Positions 1 to 10,000 of a DNA stretch of 64,000 nucleotides are shown here, piece by piece. A program made the position numbers and the translations under genes. Source of the DNA: Panaeolus papilionaceus (Eukaryota > Basidiomycota > Agaricomycetes > Agaricales); contig JADNRZ010000005.1 in NCBI GenBank assembly GCA_015501605.1, forward strand, positions 1,302,001 to 1,366,000, read 5' to 3'. How positions within the stretch are numbered: position 1 is the stretch's first letter; each line of letters opens with the position of its first letter. A model generated the notes under the pieces. The model saw only the letters and a list, made by a program, of their open reading frames with translations, was not told where the DNA came from and did not search any database.

Positions 1-810
1 TAAGCGTAGGAAAGGTGATGAGTGAACAAGACATACACAGCATTAGGCGTGGAGACGACAGGCGGAACGCGAACCTCGGCTGTGGAGGGAGTAGAGGAGT
101 CCACAGCCATGTTTGCACGTCCAACCGTGTCATTGGAAGGTGGACAGGCGGGAACAGAGATAGGGTCACGGTTAGAATACAACGCCTCTGGATCGGAATG
201 AAGGGGGCCATCGTCGCTGTGGAGCCGTTATATAAGAGTCACGATTAATTGCAAAAGAAAAGAAAAAGAAAAAGAACTCACATGAACGCAGCGTCGTCTT
301 CGTTCATTTCAGAGTCATCAAATTCGGACAATTCTGAGTCATTGTCTCCTATTGCTTCAGCGTCAATGAAAGATTTGACAAGAGTTTTTGGAGTGACAGG
401 ACTGGTACGAGTACCGACGCAGGGTAAGTCAGTTGCTACTGAGGACAAGCAAAGAACAGCGTACTCAGTGTTGGAGTCAGGCGGATCAACCGCAAAGCGG
501 GATCGCTTTTCAACAGGAGGTTGGATGCCATCTTCGGGGTCTGAATGAGCAGTGCTGGACCTGGGTTTAAAAGTTAGAAAGCAATGAAGAAGCAACACCT
601 GACAAGGACATACCTGGTTCGACGACGAGAGCGAGGAAGAGAGGTAGCCACATTACGATCAGTGACAACCCGCGATGAGGGCTTCCCACGATACATGTCA
701 TCCCCCGGATCAAGGGGCCGGTTGCTATCCAACCTCTCATTCAGCTAGGCAAAGACAAGAGACAAAGACGAGATAACTTACACCAGTTCCTCATCGGAAT
801 CGGAAACCAT
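1..810 (-). CDS. Acidic, low-complexity hypothetical protein, N-terminal part, runs off left edge
   Basis: Function not recognised. The start is the ATG at 810, giving MVSDSDEEL before an intron with GT donor. A second exon (about 748-616) reads in frame into a third (about 562-282), and a fourth begins near 216 and continues toward the window edge, so the gene is incomplete. All three junctions have GT..AG borders and keep one open frame, which argues for real coding. The product is rich in Ser, Asp, Glu and Pro with an acidic run near the end of exon three (SELSEFDDSEMNEDDAA), hence probably disordered; no domain, signal peptide or membrane segment is seen. It is divergent from the next gene, with about 850 bp between. 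It resembles the lineage-restricted proteins common in agaric genomes. I am fairly sure it is a gene and unsure of everything else. Confidence 0.5.
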
Positions 811-1654
811 GACTGGTCTAGAAAATAGCAAAGTCAGTAAATGTACAAGTTATTGTGGACGACAACTTACCCTTCTTGGGGATGTGCAAGGGTGAGCTCA
901 ATGGATGATGTAGTCGCTGCAGAGGAGGTTTTGGAACGAGTAGCACAAGAGGGCTTAACAGTAGAGGCAGGCATTGAGGCAAATAAAGGGGGATAAAGCA
1001 GCAATGCGATAGAGATTGTTGAATGAGGTAGAGATCCGCAAAAGGGGCAAGGAGAAAATGAAAGACCCTACATGGTTTATATAGCAGAGAGGAACGACCT
1101 GGTTCAAACATAAACCGAAAGAAGAAAAAAAAAATAGAAAAAATTGCTCTGTAACTTGGCAGTGATCGAATGGAAAGAAAATATAGTGGTGAGTCAGAAA
1201 AAAAGAGCGGATGGAACAGAGCGGCAACATAAACATCGGATGTAACAACTTGCGAAGAACGGGGGCATGGAGGCGTCGTCCTCCATGATCGAGTTTTTTA
1301 ACCAGACGGGTAGGGACAAGAGTGCATTGAACAATTCACAAGTCCAATAACTGACAGGGGTGGATTAACGAATTATCAAACATAGGGGAAGCGGATGCAT
1401 ATGCGTCCGTGCGACGGATCGGATGGAGTCATCATGTTTAGCGCCCATAATGCCAAGTTAATAGTGATCGCGTCTGGTATCAGCTTTAAGCTCCAAACAG
1501 GTATATAATAAACATCGTCGATGGAGGAGCACATACACAGACCTCAATTTTAAACAACGATGAATATTTTCTATGATACGGAAAGAGCTCGTACGTGCCT
1601 CATATCTGTGATGTACGATAACTAAAGATGTGAACAGGAGCTAGCGTAAATGCC
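811..1654. other. Intergenic, divergent promoter region
   Basis: It lies between two divergently oriented genes. There is a TATA-like stretch (tatataataa) near 1501, about 150 bp upstream of the plus-strand start. Short minus-strand open frames here are pyrimidine-rich and show no protein character. Nothing else is seen. Confidence 0.4.
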
Positions 1655-2742
1655 ATGCAGGCTCGAGCAGCTCAAGAGGACAATCCCGTGCCAATTTTTA
1701 CAGCCCTGATGGAGGTATGTTTATCAACACGGCTTCGAAAGGAAAAAATGCGATAACTAAGATTGATGGAACACAGACCCCGACAAGTGATTTCAAAGTT
1801 CAACGTCGCCCTCAATGCAATTTGCGGTCCCCAAGGATGACGGTACAGGACACGGCGGGAAATGTCGATGAAGCAGGTGTGAGAATCTTGGGCGTCTTGT
1901 GTCAAAAGACGCTTCCACCAGTAACCCGAAATATGTGAGTGCATATCGTAAGAAGGAGATAAGCAGGAGGCTAATGACATACAGAGCGTCAGATCAGACA
2001 CATGCGGTAAGATCACTGAAGCAAAGCGTCAAAATTACGGGATTGGGGGATGAAGTATTCAGTCAATTCAACGATGTTGTTGCCAAAGTGCAGGGTGTGT
2101 TTGAAACGGAGCTTGGAAAGGATCATGTCAGGGGCTTGTTGTGCAAGCCTTATGAGGGTCATGCAGCATTTGATATTTCAGCCCGTTACTTCACTGACCG
2201 AGACGATGCACCAACACAAGAACACGTTCCTTTTCCGGTAGAAGAGGATCCAAAGTATATCCTCGAAGTCATGCGCAAAAATCGCTTTATTCACGGAGAG
2301 GACAACATCGTGCAATACTGTAGGAAGCAAACGAACGTTGAGGGGAAGGCGAGGTGAGCATTAAGAGGGAAGCAGTCAAGTAGATCATATACTAACTGAC
2401 ATGTTGTCTAGCTATGTCAAAATTCCACCAGATATGTTTCGGGAGGGGGATATAGTGGAAGCACATGTGGGATTTGCATGCTGGCCCATTGGAAAAGACC
2501 ACTTCCAGCTGGGACTCATGCTGAGGGCTCTTGCAATAGTAGACGATGGAATTCGGGAGGTGCGAATAATATTTCTCTAATTAACAGCATTCCATTGATT
2601 GTGATATTTACATCAGGAAGCAGAACGAAAACTGAGGAATATCAAGGTCCAAAACCGGAGAGGGACCCGAAAGCATCGAGAGTGGGAAACCGAGGGTATC
2701 AGTATCAAACGGCAGCGCATAGTTTATGACATGGAGGACTAG
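1655..2742 (+). CDS. Hypothetical protein of mushroom type, multi-exon
   Basis: Function not recognised. A plausible start is ATG 1655 (MQARAAQEDN...). The joined frame passes through exons at about 1655-1714, 1762-1878, 1912-2352, 2412-2558 and 2617-2742, ending at TAG 2742, about 280-290 residues. The best supported part is the long exon 1912-2352 and the following exon, which is joined by a clear GTGAGC..CTAG intron and contains IPPDMFREGDIVEAHVGF. The C-terminus is basic (NRRGTRKHREWETEG). The 5' structure is less sure because one proposed intron is only about 33 nt. No membrane segment or signal peptide is seen. My recollection that similar short proteins recur in agaric genomes is not checked. 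Confidence 0.55.
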
Positions 2743-2896
2743 CCTCCACGAACATTACGTTATAGATAGACAACATGATGTCAAATGTTTCAATATGAAA
2801 CCTGTTTACGAGACACATAGTAAGGCGGTTGCAGCCAGATTAGCATTGAGTTTTGAAAAACGTTCAGATTCCAATCCCTAGACCCCCTAATACAAT

Positions 2897-3376
2897 ATGC
2901 CTAGCGACACTGAGCACAACCACGAATCAGATGTCAACCCAATTGACGACAGCGAGGACGACATGCCGAGTCTGCAGTTCATTTCAGATTCGGAGGAGGA
3001 CGAGAATGACGAACCGAAACAAACATGGCATGAATGGGTGTCCGCAATGCGAATGAGAGGTCTCATCCGCGAGGATGAAATGGTATTTTTTGAATGGTAA
3101 GTAGTGTGAAATGAGTAAATAATTACCAGCTTACGGTGTGCCAACAGCCTGACAAACGGCGTTCACGACAATCTCTGTCAAGAATTGTGGAACATATTTC
3201 AGCATATGGGACCACCCGATGCGGTGTTGGATGGAGGCATCAATCCAACTGATGGGGGTCATCAGGACGCACAAGGCAGGAGCGGTCACGCAAACAATGT
3301 CAATGTTGGACAGGGAAGGAGAGTGCGAAAGTATTCGGAGCATGTGGACGAGGATGAAAAGGGCCATGAGGAGTAA
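2897..3376 (+). CDS. Small acidic hypothetical protein, two exons
   Basis: Function not recognised. ATG 2897 opens a frame rich in Asp, Glu and Ser (ISDSEEDENDEPKQ near residues 32-45). It crosses one intron (about 3099-3147, GTAAGT..CAACAG) and ends at TAA 3376, about 145 residues. The second exon continues the same frame without a stop and is rich in Gly, Asn and His. The protein should be soluble and largely disordered. It lies only about 150 bp downstream of the preceding gene in the same orientation and shares the acidic composition of the gene at the left edge, so the three may belong to one lineage-restricted gene neighbourhood. Confidence 0.45.
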
Positions 3377-3676
3377 ACACAAAAGACCACCAAACCGAAA
3401 TTTAATCTTCGTTGTTGTTTTTCATCAATAGTATAATGTCATTGAATACATGATGACTTGGAAGGATGTAATTCTTTGAGTCCGCTTACTAGCAAGGTAC
3501 GAGCGACAGCTTTAGTTGGCTCTATACGCATGACTTCTGTTTCTTCCGATTTCCTCTTTTTTTGTAGTTTAGATTGCTTTCTGTGGTGTGTAATGCATGT
3601 CATAATTTAATAGCTGTGTTCTACTATCACAAGAGAATACAATAACTAGACGAAGACCTTTACACAGGAATGACTA
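3377..3676. other. Short convergent intergenic stretch
   Basis: It holds the 3' ends of a plus-strand and a minus-strand gene. AT-rich; no further feature is seen. Confidence 0.3.
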
Positions 3677-6600
3677 TTACCAAAGCGGTCCCGATGGGTT
3701 CTCTCCAAGTGCCCATAAAATAACCCATTGTACGTGGGGCGTAAATGTATCCTTGGGTTCACCTTGTGGCTTGTATTCCGTTGCAATGGGGGTGTATCCA
3801 ACAGTAACAATGGATCCAGGAGCCAGGTCTTGTCGAAAACGAGGCAGAACATCGTTGAGAAGGCTAAGGTCTTGGTCTAGACCAAAATTGAGATGATTGC
3901 GTGCATCATAAATCGGAACTCCAGACACAGTCAGACCAAGCGCACATGTGTATGTCTGGTATTGCGTACCTTCATCTGTGGCTTCCAACAAATGAACATT
4001 GGATGTCATCACATGCAAGCGGGCTTATAATGGTTGGTGTGAGGTAAGAGACGTCTCTTTAAAGAGAATTACGACGTACAGCGTTCCAGAGCCCGTAAAA
4101 TGTTTGTACGAGCAACAAATCCCTCTTCTATAGTGTCTGCCGAAAGAGAAGGGTTGCCGAAGACCATAGCCAAGGTCGCGTGCAATCGCTCACTTTCCTG
4201 GAAAAATAGTGCAAGCGTAATTCTCTTGACGACAATGCGAGAGGTGCGCATGGGGTTGACGAGTTGACACATACGAACGGCCCCAGTGGATACCAGCACC
4301 GCAGGTCGACCTAAGTGCGTGATGAAACGTCGTGATCCATAGCGAGGCTGCTGATAAGGCAGTCGCGAAACTGAGACTTCAGTCGGATATGCTCTGGATA
4401 GATTGATAGCAGTGGTACTGCGTTGAAACGTTATCGCAGACCTGACCCTGCTGATAATTGTAATTATGAGTTATCATGGCACACTGCATTAGCAGATTGA
4501 ACGACGTACAAGCTATTGGCTGCTGGACATATAATATTCAAGTCTGAAAACCAAATCTTTGCATGCATCAGGAAAAGGCACTTGGAGTGTGGAGACTTTG
4601 GAAAGCCTCCTGGAGACTCCTGGAGACTCCAAAAGAACAAAACCTAACAAAGATACCTGGAGTCTTCTGAGAGTCTTAGAGGTTCTAAGTCCTATTTTGA
4701 AACAGCTTTCCGAAGACTTTGGAAAGTCTCCAGGAGCTTTCTGATAGTCTTTGTAGTATTTCTGAAAGTCTTGTAATTTGCATAGCAGCTTTCATTTTTC
4801 TTCTCAATTCCAAGTCCAACATGTAATATGAAAGATCAAAAAGCATGTATTGCACCTAAGAACCTATGACATATATAACTAGCTTACAGTAGAGTATTAT
4901 TATGAGTAGACATAAAGAGTGAAAGTAGAATATGAAATGTGTACAGGAGAATGAAAATGGCAAAAAAAGCGGACTAATAAGAATGAAGGAGAGAAAGAAG
5001 GATGAAGCCAGAATGTCATGGTAGGAAAGTTAGCCAGGGAGAGAGAATAACATGAGAAATGAAGAGTAGAAACAATAGTGCAGGAGCTAAGGAGCAAGAT
5101 AGTGACAGTGATGACATGGCAGTGGACACAGTCAAAGAGATAGTGAATAATTTAAAAAGGGAGAAAAAGCGGACATGTGAGTCTGTTCCACAGTCACCAA
5201 CCCCCAAAATGAACCTTGAGACAAGAGAAAAACTAAGGAACAAGAGGAGGAGGAAGTAATAGCAGCAAGAGAGGACAGGCATGAGCAGTACATGGTGGAC
5301 AGAAAATATATAAAAAAGCGGACTAAAATGTAGGGAAAAAGAGGAAGAGGGGTCAGACATAGGTGGAAGGGTTGTATAAGTAACACATGCAGAAGAAAAG
5401 AGGAGTGGTCAGAGAATAAAAGAGGGAAAAGGTCAAAAAAAGCGGACAAGAGGGGAGCAATGGAGAGGAATCAACCAGCAGAAAGATAGTCAACAGCAGA
5501 AAAACCTCAAAAAAGCGGAATAGACTCACCAATAACCCTATACCATCCCATCCCATCCCTCCCAACAGATGAATAAAGAGGAAACCATGAAATGTGGTGA
5601 GTGCAGAAGTGGGGATGGTGGTGGAAGGAAGGAAAGAAGTGATGATGTGGCAGTCAATGGCATGCTCCGATGTTTGAGCCGGAGCGCGGGAAAATGGACT
5701 TAGACACTTTCAGAAATCTCCTTTCAAGCTCATTTATTTAATTGTGACGCTTGCACCACACCTAAAATTATGATTTATATATCAAAATAAAGCTAAAATT
5801 GAGTAGATTTCAATGCAACTTAGAGCGCTTATGTGCGGTCATTTTTTCGGCCCAGATATTGCAAAATATGGTTTGACAAAACACTGTAACTGCTATTTTG
5901 GGAGAATAAAAGTGCGCACAGGAGCGCTGTAAATATATTTGGATTCTACTCATTTCTAGCTTTATTTTGATATATAAATCATAATTTTACGTGCAGTGTA
6001 AGAGGTGCAACTGAAAATGCTGTTGATTTTAAATACTTGATTGACTTTTAACTGTATTTATTCAATTGTGACGCTTATACTGCACCTAAAATTATGATTT
6101 ATATACCAAAATAAAGCTAAAATAGAATAGAATCTAACTGTACTTATGGCGCTTTTGTGCAGTCAATTCTTAGGCTGAGATATGGCAAAATACAGCTTCT
6201 TAAAACACTAAAATTGCCATTTTGGGAAAATGAAAAAGCGCACAAAAGCGCTGTGAATGTAGTTAGATCCCACTTATTTTTAGCTTTATTTTGATATATA
6301 AATCATAATTTTAAGTGCTGTGTAAGAGATGCTACTAAATATACTGTTCAAGTTAAATACTTTGAAATGTACAAGTCCATTTTCTCACACTCTGACTTTT
6401 AAATATTTTGAGTGTTGTTGATCTATCTAGCAAAAACAAAGCCGGAAAATATATAATTTTTAGTCTTTAGTAATAACTGACAATAATCCTCCAAGCTAAA
6501 ATTTTGTGAAATGAGTCAGAGATAATGAAGTATTGTTAAAGCTATTGAATAAACACTAGAAGATTTCGGAAATCTTTTGAAAGACCTCCAGGAGACTCTG

Positions 6601-6954
6601 GACATTTTCAAAGCTTCAGAAAGATGCTAAAGTCTCCTGGAGATGATTAAAAGATGTAAAAGACTTCCAGAGATACTAAAGAGTCTCCGGCTGCCAAGTG
6701 CATTTTCCTGATGTGGGTTAAGCCATTCATTACAACGTCGCAAGTGCTGCATGCACACAGTCAGGGATCAGGCACAGAATGTATTGCAATGTAAAGATTT
6801 TAATTTACCGCAGCAGTGGTAGAAGACTGTATGAGTCGGCAAGGTTGGGATCCTGAAGACAGGGACGGTTGACTTCGCATGTGAGGGGGGATGCTGTTTC
6901 GGTGCGCACAGCTTGAGTGCGGGGATCAAGCACGTAAAAATTTATCTGAGACAT
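3677..6954 (-). CDS. Hypothetical protein with a transposable element in its first intron
   Basis: Function not recognised. Three exons can be joined in one frame: ATG 6954 to about 6808 (ending ...SYSLLPLL), about 4441-4084, and about 4019-3677 (TAA). The first junction is a split Arg codon (CG before GTAAAT, G after ..CAGCAG) and the second a split Ser codon (T before GTACGT), both with GT..AG borders. The product is about 280 residues, mixed composition, no signal peptide or clear domain. The first intron is about 2.37 kb, far longer than the usual 50-60 nt, because it contains the element at 4566-6713. Without it the intron would still be near 220 nt. Whether the long intron is spliced efficiently cannot be seen from sequence. 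Confidence 0.5.
4962..5519 (+). repeat. Five spaced copies of AAAAAAGCGGA in a purine-rich tract
   Basis: Copies at 4962-4974, 5164-5174, 5312-5323, 5435-5447 and 5509-5519; the first four continue with C. All lie in the same orientation inside a block (about 4890-5540) that is strongly A+G on this strand. Spacing shrinks left to right (about 202, 148, 123, 74 bp). Confidence 0.7.
5740..6330. repeat. Two tandem 324-bp units, each a long imperfect palindrome
   Basis: A 33-nt AT-rich word starting TAAAATTATGATTTATATAT occurs at 5763-5795 and 6087-6119 (one substitution). Its exact reverse complement occurs at 5957-5989 and 6281-6313. Plus copies and minus copies are each 324 bp apart, and both units start with AATTGTGACGCTT (5740 and 6064). 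Each unit can therefore fold on itself, with diverged centres carrying GCGCTT / AAGCGC words. Confidence 0.85.
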
Positions 6955-7946
6955 GTATTGGGATGGGTGTTGTGGTAGGAGGCATCGGACAGAATGACCT
7001 TTTTAAACCAGTCCTCGTACCTGCTCCGATCGTCACCATATCTGGCGAAATCAAGCGAATTACTCTCAGCCTCGGTAAATGTTGGGCCACAAAGTCACCA
7101 GGCATGCTTCGCGAGAGAGCGACATGTCCAATGTCGAAGGTGGAGGCGACCAACTTCCCCGCCAGGGGGATGCAAGCAAGCGGATTTATACAAATGAGAG
7201 TGGTACAGGCACAGGGGACATGCAACCGTTGTGAAAATCACGTGACAATTATGGTTTATAACTAGAGACACAGACCATGATACGGCGAAAAAATAAAGAA
7301 GGGACAAGTAACGGGGGAGGAGATCCTGCGCTAGATTAAAAGTGAATAATGCGATGAATGATAGGTACCGCAGCGAGGACAGGGTCAGGAACAGGTTGAA
7401 AAGTAGATGGACTAGATATGAGTGTAATGGCGATAGGGTGCAAGACGCAAAAGCCAGACAACAGTATATAGTAATGAGTTTTGCGTCGGAAATCTGGAAA
7501 CATCATAACGGATCGTATGACCATTGGATGAAGTACACGGAGTGTGAACCACAACGTTATACAACTTTACACCCACTGAAAAGAAGCTAAGTGGGGCGCG
7601 GAAAAACAGGAGGTATGAAGCACACGAGAGAGGTACAAAGAAGAAAGAATACGCAACGTTCAAGAGCTCAGAGAGAAACACGTGAGAGAAACACGTGACA
7701 GATGCAACAAGATCACGTGGGATGCGAAACGCAATAACTTGGCGCAAGGCCTCAGCCGCGGGGGAAAAGAACCCGAAGCCTAAAGGCATCGGAACGTGAT
7801 ACGGTACGATACTGCATTGGGAGTTTGAAGACCAACTTCGTTGCTCGATTTGAAGTGTTGAAGACCTCAGGCGCTGTAAGCGCCTATTACATTCAAATGC
7901 CTATCAACGACTAGGTAATGATCTGCCACCAATGGGTCCCTCCACT
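6955..7946. other. Intergenic, upstream region with a cluster of CACGTG sites
   Basis: It lies upstream of the minus-strand hypothetical gene and downstream of GH62. Open frames on both strands overlap without protein character. The notable content is four CACGTG words, listed separately. Confidence 0.4.
7679..7719. promoter_or_regulatory. Cluster of three CACGTG E-box words
   Basis: CACGTG at 7679-7684, 7692-7697 and 7714-7719, two of them in the repeated context GAGAAACACGTGA; a fourth lies at 7239-7244 followed by AC. CACGTG is the core of sites bound by Cbf1-type and other bHLH factors in fungi. The cluster lies about 730 bp upstream of the start at 6954 and beyond the 3' end of GH62. 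Its function is inferred only. Confidence 0.35.
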
Positions 7947-10000
7947 TCACTGCTTTAGAATCGTTCCGTGCCTGACATTTCCACTCAAGCCCGGGATTCT
8001 CTGCCAAGCACTCCAGTTGTACAGATCACTGGAATCCATGTAGATATATTTTCCTGAAAAACAAAGGTAGAAGAGTGTCGTAATTCATGAGTATTAGAGA
8101 CACCGCAAAAAATGGAACAGTACCTGTGGTGTAACCATCGGCACATCTAATAGCAGGGGAAATTACGCGTCACTTTAGGTCTCGATGGAGATAAGCGCCG
8201 ATACTCACAGCCTGAATTTTCCATTCGGGAGAATAGTGACACATTGCCCCTCAGCCTCACCCCAACCAGCAAAGTTTCCAGTCTGAACAAATGTGTATGG
8301 GCCAGTCAACTCGGAAGCAACGGCATGTTCGATCCACTTCTTTCCAGTGGACTCTGCCTTAGTGAAAATATGATATTGATTGCTGTTATGGGTGTATCAG
8401 GTCATCTGAGAATGGAGCGAGATGATGAAAAGGAACTCACTTGAAATAAACCGGGAAAGTGTCGATGTAACCAAAGCCTGCATTAGAAATACCAGAAAAG
8501 ACGACGGGACCACTCCATTTAGTTAGAGTCGAATCCGTAGCGGTGAAGGCATATGGCAGGAATGGACCGTAGGCGCCAGTGGAAAGAGAGACGACGATGT
8601 TGAGCTTTCCGGTCCTTGGATATTTGAAGAATTCCTATCAATATGTGGAGTTGAGCCAAACTCTAATGCCCGAGAATTTCTGGAAGCCCACAGGCGCCCA
8701 AGTGTTGATGGGGGTAATAACCGACGACGCAGTATGGTGCGCTGTTTGCACATTTATTATTAGTCCTAAACATTTCAAGTAATTTTAAAACTTAAACTGA
8801 ACTTTTGTAATTACCTGTTAAATGTAAACATCTTTTGGGTGCTTTCATTGTTTTCCCAAACATTTTGTGCATCTATTGAGAAATGTAAGTTATTTCTGAA
8901 CAATCTCCAAACATCTTTTGGGCGCTTACATCACATCTTTCAAAACTTGTCCATTTTCCTTGACATTTCTTGTGCGCTTACACAAATGTGCAGAACATTT
9001 TGAGCGCTTAAGCTTTTAGAAAGATAATGAATTTTGATGTAGTTATTATTATGTAGACTCTAATGAAATCATTAGCATGAATTCAGAAATTTAGTCTTTA
9101 AGCGCTCTCATTTGTTAGTGTAGATGACATGTTGCCTTCTAAGCGCTCAGAAAATTTTGAAGAGCCATTGAATTGGGTAAATATGTTTGATACTTTGTCA
9201 TAAGCGCTCATAAAATGTTTGAAAAACAGATCAAGTACTCGAGGAATGTTGGAAGAACCTGTCAAATGCCCAAGAAATGTTTAAATAATATTAAAAGCGC
9301 CCAATAAATGTTTAGAATCACCAAGTAATTACAAAAGTTTAGATTAGTTTACAAAATTATTTAAAATGTTTGGGCCTAATAATAAAAGTGCAAACGGCGC
9401 ACCATAACGCAGTGGAAATGTGAGAGTCCAGGTCAGGAGATCGCGGCTGCTCTAATAAGGTAGAGGATGATCGGGGTGATGTTCGCTCAAGAGGGGTTAT
9501 GCACCTACGGCGATCGCAAAATTGGTCCCATACCGGTTGGTGGTGGTATCTGGAGAGGTTGAAATTAAGCCTGAGCGTCCCTCAGTGACTCGCGTGCAGA
9601 CGTACATGCGATATAGTAAAGTCCACTGTCTCGGTTGTTCAGCGCAATGCGGCATATATTTATGAGAACATGCAACCTACTCGGTATGGTAAATCAAGCT
9701 GGGATCACGAATAAGACCCGTCGGGGGTATGTAAGCCGGTCCTTTCAGCAATGAAAAGGTTGTCGCGTCGTTCGAAGTGTAGACAAACATGTTGGAGTCG
9801 GAGGCAGCGGTGAATACGGTGAATACATATGGCGCCGACACTGCCCACTTGAACAGCTCCGGTGATAACGCAGGCATTGTGGCAGTTCCTGTGACATTAC
9901 GGGCGCCTGCTGCACCTATTGGGGATGGCGCAGCATTGACGCAAGCTATACCCAAACCGACCAGGGCTAAGATAGAGGAAAGCATCTGCATATTAAACAT
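7947..10000 (-). CDS. Secreted GH62 alpha-L-arabinofuranosidase, interrupted by a MITE
   Basis: Predicted to release arabinofuranose side chains from arabinoxylan outside the cell. ATG 10000 gives a signal peptide (hydrophobic core about residues 6-22, ending VNAAP). Family features follow in order: LSPELFKWAVSAPYVF; LIRDPSLIYH with the likely base Asp; a 20-nt exon (9606-9625) giving DGLYYIAY; RYGTNFAIA (exon 9509-9549); RDLLTWTL (exon from 9451); then after the inserted element VITPINTWAP, a clean 57-nt intron and EFFKYPRTGKLNIVVSL; YIDTFPVYF; GWGEAEGQC with the likely acid Glu; IYMDSSDLYNWSAW; and a C-terminus VRHGTILKQ before TGA 7947. The 8733-9406 element separates ...TFPL from VITP, and the two sides are not in the same frame when it is simply removed. 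The gene is either inactive or uses splice sites in the element. The family call is firm. Confidence 0.85.
8733..9406. mobile_element. MITE inside the GH62 gene
   Basis: A 674-bp AT-rich element with inverted ends of about 40 bp: TATGGTGCGCTGTTTGCACA... at 8733 against the reverse complement ending at 9406, with a few mismatches. ACGCAG flanks both sides (8727-8732, 9407-9412). A TA duplication with ends at 8735 and 9404 is an alternative reading that would suggest a Tc1/mariner-like origin. The interior has many GCGCTT words in the left half and AAGCGC/AGCGCC in the right half, each tied to an AACATTT-like word, giving dispersed subterminal inverted repeats. No open frame of transposase type is present. 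Confidence 0.8.

Larger units (their letters stand above)
4566..6713. mobile_element. Non-autonomous DNA element, CATCAGGAA-type ends, 2.15 kb
   Basis: The ends form a 20-bp terminal inverted repeat matching at 19 of 20 positions: CATCAGGAAAAGGCACTTGG at 4566-4585 against the reverse complement of 6694-6713. A 2-bp direct repeat TG flanks it (4564-4565 and 6714-6715). Subterminal regions are crowded with copies of TCCTGGAGACT in both orientations (4598-4632 and 4721-4735 on the left, 6585-6650 on the right), typical of transposase-binding zones. No transposase-like frame is present inside. The interior has a purine-rich block and two palindromic units listed separately. The element at 43582-43885 has similar ends and also a 2-bp duplication. 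A CACTA-like superfamily would fit short duplications, but the ends are not the usual CACTA, so the class is open. Confidence 0.75.

Noticed and set aside
818..1248. Two minus-strand open frames rich in Phe, Leu and Ser
   Set aside because: They mirror purine-rich intergenic DNA, overlap each other in different frames and show no domain.
4900..5565. Minus-strand open frames of 65-114 codons that look like membrane proteins
   Set aside because: They are the pyrimidine-rich complement of the purine tract inside the mobile element; hydrophobicity is a by-product of T-rich codons.
7412..7789. 125-codon minus-strand frame
   Set aside because: No family motif, no splice context, and a start near the CACGTG cluster; likely chance.
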